From positions 1 through 57,164 of the IMG/VR virus record IMGVR_UViG_3300004369_000017: DNA of 57,164 nucleotides. One strand, 5' to 3'. The position numbers were made by a program, and so were the translations under genes. Positions 1-10,800 of this stretch are shown here, piece after piece. The notes beneath the pieces are model-generated. The model did not search any database. It was not told where the DNA came from and saw only the letters and a program-made list of their open reading frames with translations. Numbering within the stretch: the stretch's first letter is position 1; each line of letters starts with the position of its first letter. The DNA is from a virus.

Positions 1-204
1 GACTGTGTTAAATCCAATTAAAGCTAAACCAGAAGCTCCGTTGAACTGTTGATATGTAGCAATTAATACATCGTTAGGTATGGGCGATGGAAAAAAGGCT
101 GTAATTGGAGTCGTTTGATTTTTGTCATAAAAATGCTGGTCGCCAGATGGAATTAATATTTCACCAAACATTGACTTTTGAACATCAGATAAATCTAATC
201 TCAT
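1..204 (-). CDS. Tail/baseplate-region protein, partial (runs off left edge)
   Basis: An open frame of 68 codons starts at an ATG at 202-204 (MRLDLSDVQKSMFG...) and continues through the left edge without a stop, so only the N-terminus is present. A ribosome binding site (AGGGAA) lies about 8 nt upstream, inside the end of the preceding gene, whose stop is only 4 nt away, so the two are translationally linked. I do not recognise the family. Its place after the tape measure and tip genes suggests a baseplate or tail-tip component, but that is inference from gene order alone. Confidence 0.6.
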   Translation of the reverse strand, partial: MRLDLSDVQKSMFGEILIPSGDQHFYDKNQTTPITAFFPSPIPNDVLIATYQQFNGASGLALIGFNTV

Positions 205-208
205 GACA

Positions 209-1891
209 CTAATTCCCTAACTCATAAGTCCAAGACATGCTAATTGAATATTCACCAGTTTTAGGAGACCAGCTTTCAGATGGTGGAGATAAAAAGAATT
301 TTCTAATATCGGGTTCTCCTTGGGGACTCAATTCTGTCAAAATTAACTTAATTTCTGAAGCAGAAGGCTCTACTAAACTTGGTTTAGTGAGTAACATCCC
401 CTGTCTATCTCCTTCGTATCCCAAACCCCTGTAATCCATAACAAGATTTAAAGAAACATCCCTTCTATATTCTGTTCTGCCTCCAATATTTTGTAAAACT
501 GGCCCATTTACCCTTCCTAACACAGAAATACTGGCAAACACATCTCCCGGATAAGTATCATTAACAGAAATGTTTTCCGAGGTAGCCCCTGTAATAAAAT
601 TACTTGGCCTATTGTTAAACTGTAAATTATAACTCAATTCTCCAGTATATTCGTTGGAGCTTATAGCTAAAGAAAGCGGTTGAGAGTTTAACTGTACTGC
701 AACGGTCTGATTTGCTCTTTTGAATATATCTGAAGTTAGTCCAAATTGCCCATTGTTAGATATTTGTTTGTACTTGTTTAACGCATTTTGGTAGGCATCA
801 CTATTAGCTGGAGCAGCACCGCCAAAACTTTCAGGAGAATTTGAAGATAGCCCCTTAATACTTCCATCTATTGTTACGGATATGAATGGACTGTCTGAAG
901 AACTGGATGTTGAAATATTATAATTTTCATGCACGTTTCCCTTCGCTAATATCCAATTCTCAGTAACAGAATAAGTACCATTAGACTCACTAAGCTGTTC
1001 AGTTCTTACGTGATTAAAACCTCCGTAAGTATTTACTAAACTAATAGTACCTTTACCTATTTGTCCAGCTACGTTAGGGTAATCATTAATATTGTTAGCT
1101 AGTTTGCTTTGAACAAACTTCTTAGCCTGTTCCCAAGCCACTTCTTTTCCATTCGGCCCATAGTGAGTTTTTCCAGTAGCTGATACTGAGTGGGAAATCC
1201 TATAGGTTCTTGGTATATCAATAGATTCACCAACGGAATCGTCTACTTCAATAGACCATTCGTCGGAGTAGTCTTGAATAAAGGCTGCGTTAGGATCGCT
1301 AAGCAAACCTGCTTCAGTTTGCCCCTCAAGTGGCGATCCAGCAAACAATGAGCCATCTGTGTAAACTTCTAGGTTTTTATCAAGTAGTGTGTCGGCTTCA
1401 AGGGTGATAGTAAAATCACATTTATCTACATAGATACCCTCGGTAAAACTGATGTCTATCACTCTTGGAAAACAGATTATACTCGGTTCGTTATCATCAA
1501 TATCTGTGATTTCAAACCTTTGACCATCTTGAGCAAACAAGGAACGTAAAACGTTTTGTTTAAAAAGTATAGCTTGAGTAGAATTATTAAAGGGAACTTC
1601 TTGAGCAGGAGGTCTATTGGAACCGAAGTGTGAGACGTTGTTGTCAAAGGCTCCATAAGGGCCAACATTATTGGGGGTTCCGGCAAACACGTTAAATCTT
1701 ACACCATTGGCGTCGTTAGCGTATGGAGTCCCCTGACTAGCTAGAAGTGTGCCAGTCAAGGTTATTGAGTAATTAACTCCAAATGCTTCACCAGCTCCAT
1801 TTTTTATCACATTTTGAGCAATAGATACTAGAGGAGTGGGACGAATCGTACATTCCTCTGAAGCGATATTATTATACCTTATCCTAATCAT
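209..1891 (-). CDS. Tail tip/baseplate-region structural protein, unknown family
   Basis: This 560-aa protein is predicted to be mostly beta-rich, with many short Thr/Ser/Asn-rich segments and no signal peptide or membrane segment. The start ATG overlaps the stop of the 3711-aa gene (TAATG), with GAGG just upstream. It contains a mixed charged stretch near residues 255-275 (AWEQAKKFVQSKLANN) that could be a helix inside an otherwise beta protein. Position downstream of tape measure and giant tip protein is where siphoviruses keep distal-tail or hub-associated proteins. The family is not recognised; a virion structural role is inferred from context. Confidence 0.65.
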   Translation of the reverse strand: MIRIRYNNIASEECTIRPTPLVSIAQNVIKNGAGEAFGVNYSITLTGTLLASQGTPYANDANGVRFNVFAGTPNNVGPYGAFDNNVSHFGSNRPPAQEVPFNNSTQAILFKQNVLRSLFAQDGQRFEITDIDDNEPSIICFPRVIDISFTEGIYVDKCDFTITLEADTLLDKNLEVYTDGSLFAGSPLEGQTEAGLLSDPNAAFIQDYSDEWSIEVDDSVGESIDIPRTYRISHSVSATGKTHYGPNGKEVAWEQAKKFVQSKLANNINDYPNVAGQIGKGTISLVNTYGGFNHVRTEQLSESNGTYSVTENWILAKGNVHENYNISTSSSSDSPFISVTIDGSIKGLSSNSPESFGGAAPANSDAYQNALNKYKQISNNGQFGLTSDIFKRANQTVAVQLNSQPLSLAISSNEYTGELSYNLQFNNRPSNFITGATSENISVNDTYPGDVFASISVLGRVNGPVLQNIGGRTEYRRDVSLNLVMDYRGLGYEGDRQGMLLTKPSLVEPSASEIKLILTELSPQGEPDIRKFFLSPPSESWSPKTGEYSISMSWTYELGN

Positions 1892-4800
1892 TACTTACCT
1901 CTTAATCGTAGGTTCAACGTTTCTGGCGTTGGTGTTCCGATACCGCTAACGCCTAGATTCAAAATGGCAGAATCTGTGGTAGTTGCAGTACCCTCAGTTG
2001 TTAGATTCAATCCGGGATTACCGCTTCCAGCCTGAGCTTCATTCCAAGAAGATGTGGTCAAATCTAGTGTATTATACACGCTAGCGTTAGTAGGACCAAC
2101 GATTGTTAAATTCATCGACTCAGTTTCTTGTTTGCTCGACCCGATAGTGCCAATATTCATATAATCAGTTACTTTTGTGCCGTCTAATATTTCACCAGTA
2201 ACAATCTTCACAAATGGACGATGTTTAATAAACCCTCTTAGGGATGGATCATATCCAGACGCTTCTAAGAAGATATCACCATTCTGATTAGCAGACACAA
2301 TTCCGCTGACTGAGTACGTTTGAGAGCCGCCAGAAACGTTTTGGTTAACTACAATGTTCAGGTTGTTTTCACTCTTATGGCCAAATACGGCAGCGTGAAT
2401 GTAAGAACCTGAATTGGCGATAGCGGGAACCTGACTCCTTAACATAGCGTCATATGTAAACATTACACCAGAAGAGTCAAGTGCTTCAGGAGCACCAACA
2501 ATCATCGTATAATCGCCGTCACCTCTTAGCGGTCTATCAATAGATACGCTCAACCCAAAGTAGTCGTCTTCGCGGTCTACGCCTTCTTGAGCAACCATCT
2601 TCTCGGCGTATGTCCATTCTTTATAGCGTGTTTGCCAATTGACCATAAAGTGAGAGTAAGTATATACAGCCCCAGCGTTGTCCACATAAGCCCCAGAGTC
2701 ATATACATTGTGCTCTGGAATAGAGAATTCAGCATTAAACTCTTTTCGAATAAATGCGTCAGAATCATACACATCTTCATATGTAACACCTGAGCCATGA
2801 CCCGGAGCGCCAATAGCTACAAAATCATGATCAATAGACACTGAAGCTCCAAACCGATCTTCAGGACTAACTGTATCAGCTTTAAGTTTTTGTTTGAATT
2901 CCCAAGGCAGGAACTCAGAGACCACGTTCACGCCACTATTAGTGTTTTCATAATAGAATACGGCTCCACCACCACGACTTCCATACTCCACATTGCCAGA
3001 ACCTCCAGATGTCCAAGGAGTCACTCCACTGCCACCATAGCTATTAAATGGCGAACCAACCATAAGCTTATTCTCATGTAGAGACACGCTATAACCAAAC
3101 AGATCACCCGGATTCTCAGAGAGGTTGATATGATCAACACCTGAGTCTCGCATGAGCGATGGCATACCACCCATAATACCAGCGTCAATATACTGAGCAC
3201 CGCTAAACCGTGGATACATACCAAAAGCAGTTGTCACATTCTGACCAAAACTACGTATTTCAGCCTTAATTTGTTCAGGGCTGACCGGGTCTGCTGGACG
3301 TACCACATCCCCCGGATGAGTGTTATTCTCATCGTCTACATAGGAATTCAAGTTTCCAGAAACACCAGCCATACCAAAAGCACTGATGTTATTGGCGATG
3401 TTGTTTACAGCAAATGATTTAGCGGGACTTCCACGTTCAGGTGACAACAGTTTTTGAGTGAATTCAAACGATCTTCCGCCACTAGTATTGTTAGTACTAG
3501 GAGAGGGTGGGTAGAGGCTACGAATAAACCGTTGGTTTCCAGTGAGGGCGTCGTCTCTATAGCCTTCGCAGGCACCTTGCACAATAGATGAATCAGAGAT
3601 TAAAATAATACGTGACCTGTTTTGACCGTTTGAGAAGGCAGAGAAGTGTTCTAATTCTTCAGCAGCTACCACTGGACCGTCTTCAATAAGTAAGCCACCC
3701 TTGTCTTTACATAGTGTAGAAGTATTTGGGAAGTCTTGACAGTACTTAGTGTTATCTGTCATTATAGGTCTAAACTGTTCTGGAATGGTTACTATATATG
3801 ATGGGATAGGTCTCCACTCTCCAGAGCAAACTGGATTCGGACTAATATCAGGGTCAATTATTTGTTCTGAGTTAATTAAGACTCTTGGGTTGGTTGGTAA
3901 CATAGCTCCAGAAACAGACAGCACGCGAGGCGTATAAGGTTTCTCATTCGAAGAGGGGATATTTCTCCATCTATCTGATGTGAACTCAAACGACACTGTA
4001 TTTACCCCAGAAGGAACTTTTACATCTACATAAGCAGATTGGGGGAATCCAACACTTGTCCCACTGAGATTTTTGTTAACATGAGAGCTTCCAGCTTTAG
4101 GATCGGCGGATAAAGACACGTTGTTGATACGCATATCAAGAGCATATCTTTCTTCAGGAAATTCCGAAACCCAACTGTAATAAATTCTATATCCTGATCC
4201 GGGAGTAACATTAAAGATTAAATCAGACTCACCCTTGATCTGCCATGCAGTAGGAGTTTCTTGGTATGTCTCATGAACATTTTCGTTGAAGTAGATTAGT
4301 TTGGTGGCGTTATTAGCTTTGATTGGTATATACGAATCTTCTTCACCACTAATAACTAATTTCTCCAGCCTGCTAGACTTACCGTATGTATTTACACAAC
4401 CGGCGATTATTTCACTGTCTGAATCAAGAAGCTGTAGAGGTTCTTCATGCTCGTCATACGGACAGCATGTCTGTTTATTAGAATTACCAATAGTGTCTGT
4501 TGAATGGACAACATGCCTACCGCCACGGTCTATATGTGGAGTAGATGTCATTCCTAGACTTTTCATGATAAAGGCTGCTCTTTGGGCGGATTCTGGACGT
4601 TGATCATAAGTTAAGACCAGTCTCTTTCCGCCAATCGCCAGCCAGTTAGTTAATTTAGTGATATCTGATTCACTAGGAAGCTCCGCTGGATTAGCAATCC
4701 ACACTATATCCACAACATTGTTTAAATTGCCTGTGTAATTTTCTTCAATTGAAGGTGCGTTTGTACCAATTTTAGTGCTAGATAATCTGGCTATTAGTTG

Positions 4801-7800
4801 TGATTCAGAGTAAGCGTCTGCAAACGACACTCTTCTAGTCCACCCACCTAGCTGCTTAACTACAGCCGCATCGTTACAAGACTCTCTCATTAAATTTGCA
4901 TAGAAGAATATGTTCTGGTCGCTATTAAGATTTGTTCTGTCTCCATATCTACCTTCCATACTGTTTTTATTTTCAGGAAACACAGAAGCGATCATCACAA
5001 CCGACGATGTGGTATCTTTATAAGACTCTTCGGTTGCTAATACTGCGTTGTTATCAAGAACCGCTGTTTTATTAACAGGGGGGAGGGTATAAGAACTGCC
5101 AGACCCCTGAATGATACCATCTCTATCTCCCATAAACAGTGGGTTGTAATGATTCTCACTATGACCGATGTGAGCTAAGCCCACACCGCTAACACTGTTC
5201 TCAGCCTCAATTACTCCAGAAACTCCAAACTCTAAGTTATCTATAGGCGTACTTCCGAATTCCCACACGGTTTGACGTGTAGTGACAGTCTTGTACGTAG
5301 TAGTGCATCCTAAATCAACCCACCCACTGGTTGCTGGAACTGTGTAACTTGAAGGGGCTACATACTCAGCCGCAGTTAACAATGGACGAGGTTCTTGATT
5401 TGGTCGATCAATTAATTGAGAAGGAGGTGAATCGCAATCTTGTGATCGCTTTTCGTTACCAAAGTGGAACGGCCAGTTCTCTTTGTAGTGAATTTCTATT
5501 ACAGTATTACCGGCGCGTTTGGTACACATAGCATTCCACTCAGCACGCAAATCTCCACCATGCTGAATTGGCATGTTACATCTATCATTCAAGATATTGC
5601 ATGGAGCGTCAATGAGTAAGTCTGGCTTGTTGACATCCAGACCGTTCAGGTCTATTCTAATGTCGCCAACGCCGCTGGCGTAAATAGGTCCGTTATTGAC
5701 AGCGGTAGAGTGAGCATTAGCTGGAACGTAAGCATTCGTAACATTATATCTATTATTGCTTACATCTGCACAATAATTAATAGCTTCGTATTCATTTCTA
5801 GCTGGATGAATTCTCATTCTAGAATCCAGCTTTTTCAGAATCTTATGTAGAATTGCGTTTGACTTTGCGTATTTCCCACCTTCCTCGTAAGAAGGATCAT
5901 TTCCTACTAGAACGAGAGTTCTGTCACCAAGAGCCATCCAGTTTTTGATATTATCAATTACCTCATCACTAGCTGAATCCAACTCAGGAGTGATAATGAA
6001 TGCTAACCCGGCGTCCTGTGGAATTTCAATGTCGTCGAATGGAAGCCTTTCAAAAGAGCGACCACTGTTATTGAAGATAGTTTTTAAGTCTTCGTATGAT
6101 CCTGAAGCCTCTGGATGGCTATTCTTATCGAGATTTCCAAATCGGTAAAACTCGACCACTCCACTGTGAGGGAAGTAGTTACGGGACTCAAAGACTCTAA
6201 CTGCACCTGCGTTAACGTAAGAAGCCCATGTATTTTCTGATTTAAACCACACATTTGTATCATCAAATTCATTAAAAGAGTCTGTTGGAGCACCAAAGAC
6301 AACTGTATTACCATCTTCACTGACAGAGGTACTGTATCCTAATCTTGAAGTTCCAGCAAAGTGTCCCGGAATAAAGCTCCAAGTACCAGTGTAAGGAATG
6401 TCGGTATATCTATAGTCGTAAGCTGATTTGTAAGGCTGTGGAATTCCACCTCTGCTGTTCCAGAAAGTCTCATCAGAACGAAATTTGAATTTCTCAGACT
6501 GAGTAAGTCCGTAATATGTCTCTAAGCGTCCTGATTCACTTGCTAAGACGTTATCATCTATGATAATACCCTGAGAGTTAAGCCAAGCTGGAAGGCCGTT
6601 AAACAGCCTCTGACGCTCACTAGAAGAGTCTTCGTAAATCTTACATGGATGATTTGAATATGGAGAACCTACACTAATTACTTCGGCATTATCACTGATA
6701 CTAACGCTATGTCCAAATCTGTCGTTTTCCACCTGACCATAATTACCAAGCGAATAAGAGTTTCTTCCTAACTCATCTGGAGATTTTATCTCCTGAATCA
6801 GATTGAACACACCGTTCTCATTCTCGTACACATAGACACGTCCACCAGAAGGAGGTGAAATCTGGAAATCAAGTGCGTTTTCATTAGCCCACTCCTGACC
6901 AACGCCGCTGGTAATAAAACCAAGAGCACTATTCTCAATCAGGTTGCCAGTAGCAAGAGTGTCATCCATTAAATCAATAGACTCTAACATCCAGTCTTCA
7001 GCATTTCCTAACGTTCTATTGACATAACCAGAAGCTCCTACACCACTAGCAAATGTCAGTTCTTTAAAGTAAGTCTCAAATTCATCTACAACTTCTTCGG
7101 TTGCTTCAGTAAACGAAGCAAACGCACCGTTTAACGAGTTACTGGAGTCTTGGAATATCCCCAAAATAGGAGGAAGATTATTATAGAGCCTGCCAGAATC
7201 ACGTTGGAATGTAGCGTTAAATATTTCCTTAACACCGCTTACCATATCATTTTTGATAACAGCCCACTCTTCAGATCCCTTCTCTCCAACTGTACTATCA
7301 TTTAGTTTACCTACATAGGTGTGGGAAATAAAAGCAGGGAGTTTTGGAATCAGTGGCTTTTCTTCAGAAGAGTCAACGCACTGACAGACCATAACCTTAA
7401 TGTCAAGCTCTGGCTGGAATTCACCAGATGTGTTTGGATACCAAGGGGCAGAAAAGTATTTATACAATACATCCCACTTACGTACTACGTTAGAGATTCT
7501 GTAGACCTCATCTTCATCGTATTCAAAGTTGTCTACAAACAACATAATACCGACTGGGATTTTTTCAGTAATGATCTCGTCAAAAGTTCGATTCCACTGA
7601 GCACCCGGAGCACCTACTACGATAACTTCACGGTTTCCACTATTGGCAATATCTACGGCATGGCCCAACTCTCTTCCCTCTTGACCAATACTCCACTTGT
7701 TACCTGAAATCGAACCAACACCCGGATAGGTAATAATCTCTCCAGCATCAATACTGTAATCGCCACGAAAACCTGACGGTAGAATTAAATCGTCTAACGC

Positions 7801-10800
7801 AACCCAATCAGCCTTTGTACCAGCTATTTCTGGATTACGTCTATATAGATAGACTGTTCCAGCAGAAGTTAAAATTTGTCCAGATTCACCCACTATGTCT
7901 TTAAAAGGAGAACCCACAGCCATTAAGTCACCCTTAACAGCGACACTAGTGCCCATCTTCTCGTCTTGCTCTGCATTTGAGTGCTGAACTCCAGAGAACG
8001 CGAGTGTGGAATTTGTGCCATATTCCCACTCTTCAAACTCCGGTGGAGCAGGCACAGATTCCGTGTCTCCGGTATCAACAGTTAGAGTGATGTTATATGG
8101 AGCATTTGGGGTTAAGTCAGAGTACTTACGTATGTCATAGTATTCACCATTTAAAGTGTCGTAAGCACGGAATATTCCAGCGTCGTAACACTGCTCTGCA
8201 TACCAAGTTACACCGTGACTAATAACAGCTCTTTCAACAGCTTTCTGTGGAGAATTACCAGTGCAAGAACCATAGCCTACTAAATCAACACCTCGAATAT
8301 CAGCATCAGATGGAATGGTAGCGTAAACGTTATCTTCAAGATCAATATCAACTCCATAGTTATTATCGAACCATCTGACATGAGCAGCTCCACCAGTTGT
8401 TGGTCCATATGTCGCATTAAACAGGTTTATCTGACCAACCGTCTGATTGGTAGAATATGAATCTCCATAAGATGTCAGATTCATAGATTCTGTTGGATTG
8501 TTGCTAAACGTATACAAGTTCATCTTAGCATCTGGATATCTATTAACCAGAGCCGCTGAAGCTACCGTGGTCAGGTTCACAACGCCAGATAGAGTAGAGG
8601 CACGACCTTCAGTTGAGTACATATCATCTGTATTAGAGAAGATAGGTAGGTGTGCGGTTACTCCAAGATTAGTTTCAGTCGCATTAACGAATAAAGACAG
8701 AGGTGATCCACTAGGAATTTGGACCTCTTCGTTGTTTAGAAGTGAGAGAGACATGCCGAGCACGCCGTCTCCACTTGAACTAATAACGCCCTTACCAATA
8801 GTGTTTATATTTACCAAAGTAGCTAAGTTACGAATATTAGCTTCAGTGTCACCAGTAACATTCACGTTTAATGTAGAAGAAGTCGTTTCCTGTCCATGAA
8901 CATTCATACCAAGTGAAGCGGTAGACATTAAGAGACCACTGGTATAAATTGGGAAACCAGATTCTTGAATCTGAATTGGACCAACGGTGTAGAGATTGAA
9001 CACATCTCCCGACGCCAAGTGGAAATTGCTGGCAAATAAATTCATCTCCCCATTAACTGGGGATGGGTTACCACTTGAGTACATATTCAACATAGAGTAG
9101 CGTTCAGTAGACTGGACAAAAGCGTCTTTTAACCGAACATTCGAGCTGTGTATATTGATCTCTGCTTTGAACTGATCTCCAGAAGGAAATACCAGATCAT
9201 ACTGAATAAACATATCGTCTACGTCAGTAGAGAAATACGTTTCTTCAAACTCTCGAAGTCTCGGCTCCTCTGGGAATAAAGCCCACTGCTCTGTTTCATC
9301 AAGCAGACTGTCGTAGTCAAACACACTCGTAAGTTTATGAATAGCAGTATTACTGTCCAACTGATGTGCGTACCTGTTAACAAGCCCCCAATTGTTTTCA
9401 TCTGGAGTCCAATAAGGCTCTTTACGCTTGGTGTAAAGGCTAACGATAAGCTTTCCGCTGCCTTCACCGTTATGACTAATAACTGTATCTACAGCCATAG
9501 CCTCTTCTGCAAAGTTATAACCACGAGGTAAAGCCTTGGTCACACGTTGAGGAACAGCATAGAAGTTATTAGCAGTGTCGCTCAGATATAAACGCAGGAA
9601 GTCGTTTTCAATCTGTGAATGATAAGAAACTGCTGAATTTAATGTTGTTGGTAAACCTCTTTCAATGTATCCTGAATATGGAGTGCCGGAAGCTGCGAGA
9701 GTAAATCTAAGCATTTCTTTGTTAGGGCGGGATTTAAGCTGCGAGAAAGCTGGCCCGAAAGATGTGTAGCCGTAACTGCCAAGTGTCCAATCACTGTCTG
9801 TGTTTTCATCAATATAGCTCCATAGTTTAACATTGTCGTGGATATAACTAGAATTACCAATCCACCATTGAGAGCGATGATTCTCTAGGAATTTTTGAGC
9901 GGTAACTTCTCTTAAATCGATGTTCGCTCCAGACTCTACAATGTTGTTAGTTGAGACGCCTAATTCTGTAATGAAAGCATTGTAACCAACACCAGAGCCT
10001 GAACATTTGCCGATACGTAACTGGCTGACATCGCTGTTGAGAGTAAAAGCTTCAGAAGTAGCCCTGAGTGTAGCCCAAGAAGGACCATCTCCAGTTAAAG
10101 AAGCTTGAGTCTGAGTTGAAAGAGGAGACCCACCCGCAGACAGGTAATCATCTTCTTCGTTTGGGGTATCTACAAGAGGGTTTTCTGAAAAGTTTTCATT
10201 ATCCGTGTAGAGCTTCAGTTGGTGCGATCCGTGATCATTATACGTGAGTAATACAGACAGTGGGAATGTATACTGATGGTATTCTGCCGTATCGACAATC
10301 TTAACGATAGAACCAGACACATCCATAGCGGTAGCACATAATACGCCGCTCTCATAACCAAGAGTGAATTCTAAACTATTACCGCTATCCCACTTAGATA
10401 CAATTACCCCACTGTCCCACGTAGCATCAATATCTGGTGAGAATCTAGTAAACACACTAAATCCCTGCGACATATCAGTTACGGGTAAGTTGATTGGCTT
10501 ACTGTAGTTAACTCTCACAGCACTATCAAACGCGTCAGCGATCTGACCATATATAGGACTGCTTGTGTAATCGGTTACTCCACTGGTTGTTGTAGTCCAG
10601 TCAATAGACTTGTAGTTACCACTATGTCCAGCGAATATATCTGAATCTAGGAATCTCCAACCCAAGTTCTGATATCTATCGTTAGCAGTACCGTCAAAAG
10701 TGCCAGATAGACTACCTACGGCTGGATTAACTTCCCCAAAAGCATCGCAATCGAATCGGAAGTACCCAGAAAGGAATGGGTATTCCATAACAGGGTTTTC